Of a stretch of DNA of 64,000 nt, positions 33,760-44,560 are shown in pieces. The notes below the pieces were generated by a model. The model worked only from the letters and a program-made list of their open reading frames with translations. It was not told the DNA's origin and searched no databases. The stretch spans positions 17,829,704 through 17,893,703 of the forward strand of contig CM067521.1 in NCBI GenBank assembly GCA_034509495.1. Reading direction: 5' to 3'. The DNA comes from Acestrorhynchus altus (taxonomy: Eukaryota; Chordata; Actinopteri; Characiformes; Acestrorhynchidae). Within the stretch, counting starts at the first letter, position 1. Every line of letters begins with the position of its first letter. Position numbers and translations under genes: made by a program.

Positions 33760-34384
33760 CTGGTTGTAAAGGCTGCTTCACTGTCATTAACGGTGGTTCA
33801 GTCCTCCACACATCCTGCACATTCTAGTTTGCTCTCTCTAATTAAAAAGTTTCTGAAGATACATGATTTGTGGAGGCCAAGGGGAGGCCTTGAACATGTC
33901 ACTGAACAAAGGTTAAACCAAGAATCTGTTGAAACACCCAAAGATTGCACGGAATGAATAGACAATCAGAACAACAGTGGAAATGACAGTGTTTCATCTT
34001 TCAAGGCTGTTTTTCTCAAAATGTGGCATGAAATTGAAAAATGCATTGTTTACTGTAACAAAGGCTTCTCCATGTGAACATGACTAAGACTCACCTAAGA
34101 GCAAAAAGGCATCTGAGATAGTAAACTTGCACCCAATTGCTACAATAAACTAAAAAACAATAATTATTCAATGTGATCTTTTAAGACCCTTGTTCCGTGC
34201 TCTTGATTGAACTGCATGGTTCTTGCATTTGATTGAAATCACTGATACTTACCTACGAAGCCTAAAATGGACAAGACCTTGGCTACTTTGCTTTAAACCT
34301 GTCTGTGCCTTGAAATCTTCAAAACATCAAGGATGACTCGGTTGACCCACCGTCATTCAAGACGTGGAAGACAAGCATCTAGAC
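33757..34384. other. Unassigned sequence
   Basis: Nothing recognised. A minus-strand donor-like word at 34251 lacks an open exon. Confidence 0.35.
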
Positions 34385-34480
34385 CAAGGTTCTTCGATTA
34401 CAGTCCTGGAAGCTGAAAGCTGAAATTATCACTGGTTCTGAACATTTCAAGCACACCTCATTCAACCAAGCTGTTTAATG
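34385..34480 (-). repeat. Dispersed repeat fragment (partner 40190-40335)
   Basis: 'ttacagtcctggaagctgaa' and 'aagcacacctcattcaacca' are the reverse-strand equivalent of the common fish repeat seen at 40190-40335. Confidence 0.5.
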
Positions 34481-34819
34481 TCCATTGAAGACCCATTTAA
34501 AAGCATTTAATTGAACAATAGTTAAGCTTAATCTCCATCTGGGAAAGCAACCCTTAAAGTTTTTAAAGGTATACACAAAACCTGAGTCTACTATAGCAAG
34601 CAACCTTTTCTGGCAGAAACACACTCCAACCTCCCCTCAATGCATCTTTTATAAAGCCCTACACACCAGGAAACCACAGCCAGCAAAATATTTTTTGACT
34701 AGCAGCTAATCAGAAATGTGGAAATAGGTGTTTATCTGTCCCTCTTCAACCATGCGGTTTCCAGTTCCCACACCCACAAAGTGTAGAGCTCTGGCCAATC
34801 TGTCTGCCTGTCTGCTTCA

Positions 34820-34990
34820 GAGAAGGTGGGAGTTTGCTGGCACCATCACAGCATCTAAGGTAATCAAGTTTATAGCTCAGACAGATGAAGCCTGATGACT
34901 CTGATAACTTTACGCTCAGATACTGACGGGGAGCTCATTTAGTCCAAGCCAACAGAGATTTTGTCGGACATGTAGACAGGCAGTCGATTT
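34820..34990. promoter_or_regulatory. Weak candidate conserved non-coding block
   Basis: Unique-looking and GC-balanced with no repeat similarity. Composition only. Confidence 0.15.
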
Positions 34991-35344
34991 TAACAACATC
35001 TGAAGTATGTCTTCATCGTTTGGTGATTAGCTGAAGATAAACAAATCTTAAGTATCAACTTGCCTGGTTTTAAGATTGGTTGTAGTAAAAGGAAGACATT
35101 AAGATCATTCATTTTTACCAATCTTTTAACCAATTTTAACCAATATTGATATATTGCTGAAGAAAATAATGGCATGGATATCCCCATTTTAGGCTATTTT
35201 AAGCACCTTCAGGAACACATAACTAGAGCTGCTATTTTTGGAGATGTTCTGACCTGTCATCTAGCCATCACAATTGATTCTTACACTTGTCCATTTTTCT
35301 GCTTCCAACACATCAACATCAATAACTGACTGTTCACTTGCTGC

Positions 35345-35770
35345 ACTTGGGCCCCGAGTGGTGTATCGGGCTAAGGTGCTACCACAATGATGCTGGGGTC
35401 GCTGGTACGAATCCAGGTTCATGCTGCTCACCATTGGCAGCCAAGGTCCAGAGGGAGAGAAATTGGCCTGCTCTCTCTCGAGGGGGTGGGTAGATGGTGC
35501 TCTTCTCACATCTAACAAGTGTGCTGCTGGTTGATGCAGGCATCTGCCATTGTGTCAGATCTGGGGAACTGGTGTTCTCCTCCAAGCGTGATGGCTGCCC
35601 GGCAATGACACAAATGGCGACAGTTCAAAAAGAGACTTGGAGGAAACATGAATGATCTCTTCCCCCCGCGCGTCGAGAGCAGGGCATGTAATGTGGGAGG
35701 CTACTTAGGGGGATGGGTAATTGGCACGTCTAAAATTAGTAGGGGTGAAAAATGGCAAAGAAAAAAAAGA
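35345..35770 (+). mobile_element. tRNA-derived SINE family S1, full copy
   Basis: The head 'gggccccgagtggtgtatcg' holds an A-box-like block, and 'ggtacgaatcc' at about 35402-35412 matches the pol III B box. The body runs through 'tcctccaagcgtgatggctg', 'cccggcaatgacacaaatgg' and 'gatgggtaattggcacg' to a short poly(A) near 35760. At about 425 bp it is long for a SINE. It shares no tail with the V-SINE. Confidence 0.8.
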
Positions 35771-35904
35771 TTAATCACTTGCTGCCTACTATGTTGATCC
35801 TACCTTTGAAGTGCATTCTTGTATATGCTTGACCATTTTAGCATGTTCATCTCTATAGGTCAACCAAAGATTATATGTAAAGTATGTCCAGGCTTGTAAA
35901 TGAA

Positions 35905-36165
35905 GCTACACCGATCAGCCATACAATTAAAAACATTGAGAAAGAAAGTGAATGAGTGATTGGCTGGTTATAATGGCATGTGTGAAGGGGTGAGAGCTAC
36001 ATATTAGACCATGAATTTAGTTCTAGAAGTTGATGTCTTAAAGCAGGATAAAAGGGCAAGTGTAAGAACCAGGACAAGAACTGTGATGGTTAAAAGAGTG
36101 AGTCAGATCCTACCAAAGATAGGACAACAAGTGACAGGGTCATGGGTGCCTATAAAGTTCAATGA
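35905..36165 (+). mobile_element. Tc1 family T1, 5' fragment
   Basis: TIR-like 'ctacaccgatcagccataca', then 'gagctacatattaga', 'agaagttgatgtctt', 'aagcaggataaaagggcaag' and 'gtgacagggtcatgggtgcc', following T1 in order with internal gaps. It opens a mosaic that runs to 38022. Confidence 0.7.
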
Positions 36166-36295
36166 ACTGCGATCCAGGAGGTCTCACCTCTCAACATCAA
36201 GGTCAGTTGAAGTTGCAAACTCATGTTCAGCTCTCCCTTGGATAGTTTGTGCTGGTATGTGTTCATCAGACACAGCAGTGCTGCTGGAGTGTTGA

Positions 36296-36500
36296 TTTGT
36301 GTGGCACAACAGATAACACCACCAGCGAACCACAACACCAGACTGGGCTTCAATTCCCAGTCTAAGTAACTATGCTGTGCTACACCAATAGTCCTTGGGC
36401 AAGACTCCTAACACTACTGTGGCCCACCTCTGTAATGCGAGTAACCTTGTAAGTTGCTCTGGATAAGAGCGTCAGCCAAATGGCCTAAATGTAAATGTGT
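36296..36500 (+). mobile_element. SINE inserted in T3
   Basis: 'gacttgggcttcaattccc'-like B-box region (actual 'ctgggcttcaattcccagtc') and the tail 'gttgctctggataagagcgt', 'gccaaatggcctaaatgtaa'. T3 resumes at 'gtgtttaaacc', so 'gtgtt' flanks both sides. Confidence 0.7.
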
Positions 36501-36562
36501 TTAAACCACCTAATGTCACTGCTGGACTGAGAACAGTCCACTAACCAGAAATGACCCACCAC

Positions 36563-37170
36563 TCAAATCAAATTTATTTGTATAGGGCTTTTTACAACTG
36601 ATGTTGCCACAAAGAAGCTTTATAGAAATCAAAATTAAGATGACTAACTTACAAAACATAAAGGATAAAGATAGAAATCCACTGGTGAGGAAGCCAACAA
36701 ACAGTAGGAAGAAAAATCTCCCTCAGCTGAGGCAAGAAACCTTGGGAGGGACTATTCATACAGTAGTGTATTGGACGTGATGTCGGTGATGTCAGGTGGG
36801 CATCTAGTCCAACACAGGCTAGAAAACCAGTGCAGGTTCATTAGCTGGAAGGTGGGCAGCCAGTGTAAATGGGTAGCAGGGGAGTCTGAGGTCAGCCTCT
36901 GAAGAGGTGACAAGGGAGCTCATCCCAGGCCAGTTGGTTGTCATTAAATCCTAAAAGGTAGAGAGATTTAGATTAATGTTTAGGCTCATAGAGTACAGAG
37001 AATGCAAACATTACCAGAGAGTGGCGAGTGACTCAGACCTGATTATAACAGCCTGACTAAAAGTAGAGAACTGGAAGGTGAGCACCCTGGAACACTGGCA
37101 TCCAACTTTTCAAGTGTCACAAACCTGAGTGATCACAAAAAGCGGTCGGATGACAGATACATCCCAGTTT
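36563..37170 (-). mobile_element. Retroposon tail inserted in T3 (reverse strand)
   Basis: Starts with the reverse complement of the tail described at 7905-8136 ('aaatcaaatttatttgtata', 'gcaagaaaccttgggaggga') and continues with a body of the kind seen in long fish retroposons ('aacagcctgactaaaagtag'). Confidence 0.65.
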
Positions 37171-37297
37171 ATACTAAAGTCTGTAATTATAGAACTATAA
37201 TAGAATCATAGAAAAGCTCCTATATGGTAAGAAGAGGTGATAAAATGGACAGTAAATGTAGAAACAAAGTCATAATGTTATGGTTGACCCGTGTATA

Positions 37298-37639
37298 CAT
37301 TTTTACTCCTCAGTGGCCTATCACTGCAGACCTTCCTTCTCCAGAGAGCTGCAGATTTGAAATAATCTCGGACCGAACCCCAGCTCTATGAATTATTCTG
37401 AAAATGAATGCACCATTCTGCAAATCGGCAGAATTAGGCAATAAAAGAGGAAAACACGAGTTGAAGTTATTGCTGTGCCTAGGATTTAAATCTGACCTTC
37501 CTGGAAAATTCATAAAGCAGAAAAATATTTCCACAGGGCCAAAATGCAGTCCCATTGCTTTGGCATTAATAATTTAATCTGTGCTTGGTACCACTAAGAT
37601 AAGATACTGGGCCTGAACAATATGAATTTCATAAAGTTT
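37298..37639. other. Unassigned sequence
   Basis: Nothing recognised. Confidence 0.35.
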
Positions 37640-38022
37640 CAAGTATGTGTGAGTCCTGTGGGACGTTTCTCATGACTACTGATGAAGGACTAGAGGATGA
37701 CCAACACAAACTGTGCAGAAACAGATGAGCTTCTAGGTAGGAGTGTCTAATAGAGGGGACAGTGAATGGACTCAGCATCGCTGTTTCTGATCCACTCATA
37801 CCAACACAACACACATTAACACACCACCAGAGTCACTGCAGTGCTGAGAATGATCCCCAACCCATAATACCTGCTCTTTGGTGGTCCCGCAGGGTCCTAA
37901 ATCCTGAGAAATGGGTGGACTGCTGTCTATTCAATCATGGAACTACAAAGTGCTCCTTTGTGGTCAGCGGAGCTGATAAAATGGACAAGGAGATGGTCAT
38001 ATTGTTATGGTTGATCAGTGTA
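37640..38022. mobile_element. Hairpin element T3, copy 3 (3' half)
   Basis: Contains 'gatgaccaacacaaactgtg' (also present in copy 1 at about 21345), 'gcagtgctgagaatgatccc', 'ataatacctgctctttggtg' and ends 'ttgttatggttgatcagtgt', a Tc1-type terminus. Confidence 0.75.
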
Positions 38023-39654
38023 TCATTGAAGTATACATTCCCAAAGTGCACATTTCCAAGCAAGGGTAATGATGCATTATAGACAAGCATCCCAGTTCTG
38101 ACAAATATATATTTCACACAGGGTTGCTGCCATTCTAAATGCAATTACTCCTTAAGCGTGATTCACTTTAGTGCTGTAAATGTTTATCACCCACACATTT
38201 GAATCCCATAAAGTGATGCACAGCCTTTTATTATACATTACTGTCCAGTGGATGGGAATGCATGTTACAAGCACCATTCAAGTATTATAACAAAGTGGCC
38301 ACTGAAGCAAACAAACACAGATGTACTGATTGGCTGCCATAGAACACATTTGCAAAAACACAGCATGTTTATATCAAATACATCTTTGCACGGTTTGATA
38401 ACAGCAGAACTATTACCCTTTTAGTTCAATATAGTTACGCCATATCATCATGTTGTAAACAATTCTAATGTTTTGGCAGAAATGTTTAACAAATTAAAAC
38501 TGCATCAAATTATGCAGTGGCATAAATTTGCTGTGCACTAATTAAATTTGCTGACTTGCAAAAATATGATAGTCTACAATAAGTGTGCAATGTTCTCTTT
38601 ATGCACGTTTTTAACTGCATCGCCATTTTTAAAGGAGATATGCACAATTTCAGCTCATGACACTTTTTGTAAAATTGGATGAATGTTTCCTCACCATCCA
38701 CGAGCTCTCTGGTCTGTTTGCACAATGGAAAACAGTGTTGATACTCTGTAAATGGTGTAAAAAACTATCTTGATCTTGAAAAGTATCTTGATCTGACCAG
38801 TAAACAGTTTTAAGTGTATGTAATGTTAATATGGTACAATAGAATAACATATCTTACGACATCCTGCATGCAACATTCCACCATTAATAGATTTTAAAAA
38901 ACATTTGAGACCAAAGACGTCTCAAAACTACCGTAAAACAATGCAACAACTATGCACTTGCTTCCATTTTGTACAATATGTCTGTATTACACGTGTATTA
39001 TGTGTAATATGAGGTAGCTTTTAAGTTGTTTTGAAAGTGTAATTCTAAAATACTAAGTCTAGTAAACACCACAGTGCGTCAGTCGGTCTGAAGAGGAAAC
39101 TGTTCATGCGACTCAAAGACCATATCAGAATTCATACAATGTGAAGGAAATATAATGTGACACTTGTACAAATGCATGTTTTATAGATGCAACGCAGACA
39201 AAACCCAAATGATTTCAACAATGATATGCAGCAACCAGCATAACCTATATCATAACCACACCCAAAAACCTCTCTGTAATAAGTGAATTTTAACTTCACC
39301 ATCAGTGCTCTATATCTTTCTCAGCCAATTTAAAATCATCTGCTGCTCTGTTGATCATATTGGACACCTCTATCATCATCTTGAAAAATGTATGATATAG
39401 AGCAGTAGCCTCATTATCTCATCATTGAGAATCATTTTACTCAATATTCAAGAAATTGGATTTGATATTTTTAAAACAGCTGCATGATGATTTTTGCACT
39501 CATTAAATGGTTCATCAAGAAGATATTCAGATCCATTAACTTTCAAAAATAAAGCCACTTCAAATGGTTCTGAGTGACGTTAGAACAACCATTTTGAGTA
39601 TAGATATGTGATTATGAAGATGGGAGTGTTTTTCAGGCCTGAAATCATTACTCA
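38023..39654. other. Unassigned sequence
   Basis: About 1.6 kb of AT-rich sequence without recognised repeats or exons. Confidence 0.35.
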
Positions 39655-40165
39655 AAACAGTTCTGGAGGCAGTTCTATTTCTGAGGCAGAATAAACATTG
39701 GTTCAGAGAATAAACAATTAAAAAACCAGAAGGTAGAGCTTTCTGTGCATCTGTGTCTGTTCCTCGGTGCTCTATATCTAGATTAAAAGCATACAATTCA
39801 GTTCATTTTTAAGAAATTCTCTTCCTATATTGATTGCATTTATGCTGCATTTACATGATGGAATTGAATACATGCCTCTTAGTGTGACATGCTCACATGA
39901 AAATGTCACGGTACATGGAATGTTGCCTTAGAGGCTAGTTAGCTTGTTGTTTATAGGCAGTTTTATGAAAAACCAATATCATATAAAAATATTATTTTTA
40001 CACCTGCAAACTGTCTTGCACACATTTTATGTGATGCAACCAAATATAAATCTCTGAGGAGCAGATACGTATTTCTAAAGCTCTGTTTATTTTAATTGGT
40101 TATTGTCTGAACTAATTGTGTTTGTTCTGCCTCAGAGGTAGAGCTGTCTCTAGAACCGTTCTGAT
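39655..40165. repeat. Inverted repeat pair, about 75-bp arms
   Basis: 39660-39725 ('tctgaggcagaataaacatt' and 'ggttcagagaataaacaatt') is the reverse complement of 40095-40165 with roughly 85% identity by eye. The spacer is about 370 bases. Suggests a small non-autonomous DNA transposon or a MITE pair. Confidence 0.7.
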
Positions 40166-40189
40166 TAGTGATTGTGCTGTGATTTTAGT

Positions 40190-40335
40190 GTTTTCCTGGT
40201 GTAACAAAACCAGTTCATCTCAGCAAGGGCTCATCAGTTGGTTCATTAGTTGGATCAGGTGTGTTGAAATTAGGGGGAACTCTAAAACCTGTGGGGCAGT
40301 GATACTCCAGAATTACGATTGAGAACCACTGTTCT
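40190..40335 (+). repeat. Dispersed fish repeat
   Basis: 'ggatcaggtgtgttgaaatt' followed by 'ctctaaaacctgtggggcag' and 'gattgagaaccactgttcta' is a familiar interspersed fish repeat of unsettled class. Confidence 0.55.
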
Positions 40336-40339
40336 ATGA

Positions 40340-41139
40340 CATTGCTCAATTAACCTTTTGGGCCAATTTTAACCGTATAGTTAAGCATGAAAAGCCCAAG
40401 AACCATTTGGATGCTGAAATCATTCTTTGCCTGGTAAAGGAACCCATTTCTACACGGCTCCTTTATTGTTTGCAAGAGAAACCTTTTTCTACTATATAAA
40501 ACGTCTTTTGGTGTGTTTATTTTGTCTTGTCTTCATGGGTGAACCGATTATTCACGATAGTTAAAGAAGAGTGCCGAAATCTGAATAATGCTTTACTCTG
40601 CAGCAAAATGGATGAGCATTATAGTGTGCACTCAAGAGAGGCCTTGTAAAAGACTTGCTTTGTTGCATCCATTCTCACTTCACCTATTACCCAAAGAAAA
40701 TGGAAGCAAAAAGAAAACGCAACAAGAGCAGCAGCAGTGATGAGCTTCGGGCAGCCAGTCCCACGACTGCAGCTGTGCTAGCCGGAGAATGGATCCTTAA
40801 TGGATTTCAACTTTTTTTTTCCCTCATACTTTCCACACCATTATCTTCCTTCCCCTCATATGGCCAGCAGTAGTGGACATGATGGTTTCCTCAGCTCCCT
40901 TTGTGTTGGGACTCATTATAGCCTTACTTTACACAAAACATCTGAGTCATACAGAAGGAGTCAAACCCAGCACAGTTCATGGTGCTCTGAAACAGTGTGA
41001 GATACATTCAATACACCACACTGTTCAATAGTATCCAGAATTCTCTGTGTAATTAGTGGATTCAGATTATTTAAGGTACACTAATTACTGACAAAGGCAT
41101 GTCATTAGATAACCACACTTTGTCTAGATAATGTCTAGA
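40340..41139. other. Unassigned sequence with one exon-like block
   Basis: A good acceptor ('taatgctttactctgcag') ends at about 40604 and is followed by open frames, but no convincing donor. One frame (KMDEHYSVHSREA, donor GCCTT|GTAAAA) would join in phase to 43003-43165. The donor is poor and the entry phase does not match 23015-23075. Confidence 0.2.
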
Positions 41140-41250
41140 GAAAAGCACTCTAATAGAACTGATCACCAGGCTCAATGCAAGCATTGAGGGGTATAAAGGG
41201 CCCCAACACTGGAAATGTACAATATCTTTGGGATGAGCTGGAATGTTTTT
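41140..41250 (-). mobile_element. Tc1-derived element T2, copy 4 (fragment)
   Basis: 'actgatcaccaggctcaatg', 'cattgaggggtataaagggc' and 'tctttgggatgagctggaat' follow the inverted T2 order. Confidence 0.55.
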
Positions 41251-41449
41251 TTTTTGTGATCAAAAATTAATACCTGATCTCATTATGTTATCATGGCTCA
41301 ATAGGGCTGAGCGATATGGACAAAAAATCTTGATATATTTTACCTGAATGATGTATATTATATGATACAATATATGATGTGGAAAAATACAATGCGAAAA
41401 TATTAGGACACCCCATTAAATGCTTAATTTTTTTAATCATATTTAAACA

Positions 41450-41695
41450 TCCATCCATTTTCTGAACGGCTTATTCCTGAATAGGGTCACACTCTGAGCG
41501 CAAGGGCGGGCCACTTTAGAGTCACCAGTTGACCTACCATGAATGTCTTTGGACTGTGGGGGAAACCGGAGTACCCGGAAGAAACCCACGCAAACACGGG
41601 GAGAACATGCAAACTCCACACAGAAGCTTCCCAGGTCACTTGCTTGTTGCTGTGAGGCAACAGCGATATCCACTGCGTCACCGTGCCACCCCATA
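41450..41695 (-). mobile_element. V-SINE, reverse strand
   Basis: Reverse complement of the SINE at 18218-18589: 'catccattttctgaacggct', 'aaaccggagtacccgg', 'ggggagaacatgcaaactcc' and 'tcaccgtgccacccc'. Short deletions lie in the body. Confidence 0.88.
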
Positions 41696-41739
41696 TTTAA
41701 ACAAATAGAAATCTAATCTTTTAATCATCTTATCTCCAT

Positions 41740-42517
41740 GGCATGCATGGATCCGGGATCCGATCTTCATGAACCCACATGAGAATCTCTGCTGTCATAA
41801 GTCTCCACAATGCAGTGCTGAAGGTAATGTTTGTTGCGGATTTTCTCAGCTAACGCAATTTGTTTGAGATGAACCCAGAGATAAAAATTGAGTGGTGTGA
41901 CGTTGAGTGATCTGGGCAGCTAGTCAGCAGGTCCACAATGGCCAATCCAATGACCAGCGAATTGAATATCCAGCCACTGATGAATACCTACTCCGTACTG
42001 TTGGACATAACAGGGCAAACTGCCGTCTTCAGTCAAAATGGATGGGAACACTGTTTTCGGTAGCATTTTCAGGTAATGCTGAGCATTTATGGTCTGGTTC
42101 ATGAAAGTGGGTCTGATTATACTGGTGCCCCATATTCCACACCACACCATAATCTTCACATCACCTATGACTTTGATGTCTGACATCCAGTGAGGGTTTT
42201 TGTCACTCATGTAACTCATGTTCTGGCAGTTGGCCTTGTCACTGAACAGAATGCCCTGTTCGAATGCAGGATCCCGTTGATTTTGAACTGTCCGTATTGA
42301 TAACCTTTGATATGCTACATGGCCACCTTCCCATTGGAAAAAACTTGCCCTTGGTCCAGTATCCTGGCTTTCAAGACGGCAGCCATGTTCCTGGACATAG
42401 CCTAAAAGATTGGCCCCTCACCCATTACTTGCTATGGTATTCAGATACAGTATCTCATTTTCCCTTTCATTTCTGAAATAAAAGGATGTCCTGTGTCATT
42501 TGATTCACCCTGTATAT
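41740..42517 (-). pseudogene. Tc1/mariner-superfamily transposase of arthropod-like type
   Basis: On the minus strand a 99-codon frame (42219-41920) reads 'DKNPHWMSDIKVIGDVKIMV' then W-C-G-I-W-G, and ends 'QFAGHWIGHCGPAD'. These are hallmarks of an IS630-Tc1-mariner branch common in arthropods, with W-C-G-I in place of the Tc1 W-G-C-F block. The second-Asp position reads CYVQQYG, so Tyr replaces the expected Asp. Upstream codons (42260-42450) are shifted. The right edge 'gattcaccctgta' looks like its terminal repeat. Dead fragment within the hAT-like element. Confidence 0.65.
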
Positions 42518-42795
42518 CTCCTCATCCAATTTCTGCTCTTTTTATATCCTGATATTGGTGTAGATATCGATATATTATCCAGCCCTGTGGATGAATATGA
42601 ACAAATCCTAACAACAATGTTCCAACATGTAGTGTAGGGTGCAGGGAGCTCTCCCTATGAGTACCCTTCATTTCAAAATAACTAAAATATTGCGTATGCT
42701 TATGTAACTTAATGCCAGCAGAATAATCCCAGCCATATTAGCGTTTCATAGTTTCTGAGTCAGTATGCTGAGGCACTTTCTCTGGCCAAATGTGG

Positions 42796-42812
42796 CAAGC
42801 AAGCAAGCAAGC

Positions 42813-42892
<80 letters not shown>

Positions 42893-42893
42893 A
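42796..42893. repeat. (AAGC)n-(AAGA)n microsatellite
   Basis: About four AAGC units followed by about twenty AAGA units. Confidence 0.98.
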
Positions 42894-43002
42894 ATTTCTG
42901 TAGCAATGTGAAAATTGTGTTCTGAGTCTGTGTGTGATATTGAGTTATGAAGATGTGTTTTTTGTAATCTTTCAGTACTTTTTTATCATTATTATTTTAT
43001 AG

Positions 43003-43165
43003 TGCCAATTATCCAACACCTGGACTCTATCACATCACAAACTATGCTCCCAAATACAGTGAGCATGAAGATATGCCTCCTCTGATCGATGTGAAGCCAG
43101 CTAACCGCCTCTTTTCAACCACCTGCAGCAATTATGCTTAGATTGGAGAGGGCTGCAGATAATGG
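43003..43165 (+). CDS. Candidate terminal coding exon, unrecognised protein
   Basis: An acceptor ('attattattttatag') ends at 43002. The frame starting at 43004 runs 45 codons to TAG (43139-43141) and reads ANYPTPGLYHITNYAP, then KYSEHEDMPPLIDVKPANRL and FSTTCSNYA. Both other frames stop early. A donor-like ATGG|GTGAGT follows at 43166, 24 bases after the stop; either a 3' UTR intron starts there or it is chance. Composition is clearly more protein-like than the surrounding DNA, and the Tyr/Pro-rich sequence resembles in style small ciliary microtubule-associated proteins, but I cannot name a family. It needs an upstream exon ending in phase 2. Confidence 0.5.
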
Positions 43166-43246
43166 GTGAGTCTGTTGGTTGTACTTTTGAAATACTAAAT
43201 GTACACTACTGGTTTCCTACAAAATCACCAACTCTACCTAAAATCA

Positions 43247-43250
<4 letters not shown>

Positions 43251-43304
<54 letters not shown>

Positions 43305-43339
43305 TTGTCTTCCTAAGATTTTATATATATATATATATA
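43251..43339. repeat. Two (TA)n tracts
   Basis: TA runs at 43251-43302 and 43321-43339, both preceded by 'tttta'. They lie in the putative 3' region or following intron of the exon at 43003. Confidence 0.96.
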
Positions 43340-43524
43340 AAATTAACTGAGAACAAATACCTGAAAATGCTTCATCTTCTTATAGTCTTCCTTTGTGGGC
43401 ATAAGTTATTTTAATGGTCAGAGTCCTTAATGAGTCAGTTTTTATGAGGCTTTGAAATTTGCATAACAATGATTGTGAAAAAACCATAGCCTTAAGATGT
43501 AAATGTGCCTATAAACCCACTGTG

Positions 43525-43690
43525 CTTGTGCACATTTAACCCATTCACAGTGAAACAGACACATGCCAGGAGCATTTGGGAAGTTGGGGAGTTAAGTGCT
43601 TTGCTCAAGGGCACTTCAGTCATGTCCTGCCGGTTCAGGGAATTGAACCGTCAACCTTCCAGTCACAAGGCTGGCCCATGTTTAACCCCT
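43525..43690 (-). mobile_element. SINE family S3, reverse strand
   Basis: 'ggggagttaagtgctttgct', 'caagggcacttcagtcatgt' and 'ggaattgaaccgtcaacctt' (reverse B box GGTTCAATTCC) with 'ccagtcacaaggctgg'. Same order as 55990-56225 and, in reverse, the head at 17068-17140. Confidence 0.75.
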
Positions 43691-44219
43691 CCTGATCCCA
43701 TCACTGACCCTGTTGGGCATCCACATGTGGCACCAACATGAAACCTGTGGATCTGACAGCCATGAACATGGTGAAAGTGCATTTTTAGTCCTTTTAACAC
43801 TGCCAACAACTTTGTCCCTTCACTGTAAAGGTTAAAAGTAGTGATGTGGCTCAAAAATATTCAGAACGTCTGTGCGGAGGATACAGTCGGTGTGATTTAT
43901 TCATAATGGTTGTATAAATGTACTCAAGCTCAGGAGAAATATCCCTAATACTTACTGCGTTTCCTCTGCATCATTAAAAATAACTGACGTTTCCTTGGTT
44001 TGGGAATGGCAGGCATAATTATGTTGGGTTTTCTTTTGCTCATTGTGTAAAGATTATTATAATTTATTCTTGAAAGCTGTAGTGTAACTGTTAAAGCTTT
44101 CTGCTTTAGGAGTCAGTGGAGTGTGCACTTGTGCAAACACACTGCCCTTGTCTGTTTTAATCATGTGTAAAACTGATAAAGCATGTGTTGTGTTTAGCTG
44201 GCCGCTGTTCTTCCATGTT
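43691..44219. other. Unassigned sequence
   Basis: Nothing recognised. Confidence 0.35.
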
Positions 44220-44560
44220 TGTCTGCCAGCTTTTGTGCCGCGCATTGGATGTGGGTGTGTCTGCAGCAGCCAATGAGGTGTTTTATAACAAAGGGTTTTG
44301 TCTGATTAATGGAAAAGTTGATAAGAAATCCCACTCGCTTAAAATGAGGCGCGTCAGATAAATAAATTAATAAACTGCTTTGCTAATCTGCACACAGACG
44401 GGAGGAAAGTTAATTAGATTTTTAGTAATTAAGGCAGCCTCCAATTCTTTTCATTTAGGCTTTGTCAGTTCTTACATCTTGGTGATTTCCCCCAAAAGAC
44501 TCATTGACTTGGCAGTAAACAATTTAGCCCAGTTGGCACAGAACTGGCCCAAATACTGCT
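44220..44560. promoter_or_regulatory. Candidate conserved non-coding block
   Basis: Unique-looking and rich in TAAT/ATTA cores ('gtctgattaatgg', 'gttaattagatttttagtaa'), plus a CCAAT word and a GATAAG word. It lies about 1 kb downstream of the candidate exon at 43003. Composition-based guess. Confidence 0.28.

Larger units (their letters stand above)
36245..37297. mobile_element. Hairpin element T3, copy 2, split by two insertions
   Basis: T3 sequence occurs in three pieces: 36245-36295 ('cacagcagtgctgctggagt'), 36500-36562 ('tcactgctggactgagaaca') and 37235-37297 ('aaaatggacagtaaatgtag' to a Tc1-like end 'gttgacccgtgta'). A SINE fills the first gap and a retroposon tail the second. Confidence 0.65.
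41302..42587. mobile_element. hAT-like element with nested insertions
   Basis: The left end is 'tagggctgagcgatatggac' and the right end 'tatattatccagccctg', giving TAGGGCTG/CAGCCCTG inverted termini like those of hAT elements. The flanking octamers are tggctcaa (41294-41301) and tggatgaa (42588-42595), six of eight identical, consistent with an aged 8-bp target duplication. Only about 150 bases at the left and 70 at the right belong to it; the middle is taken by a V-SINE and a Tc1/mariner relative. Confidence 0.6.

Noticed and set aside
40605..40646. Exon-like block reading KMDEHYSVHSREA that could join to 43003
   Set aside because: The donor (CTT|GTAAAA) is poor and the entry phase does not fit 23015-23075. 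Kept only as a note.
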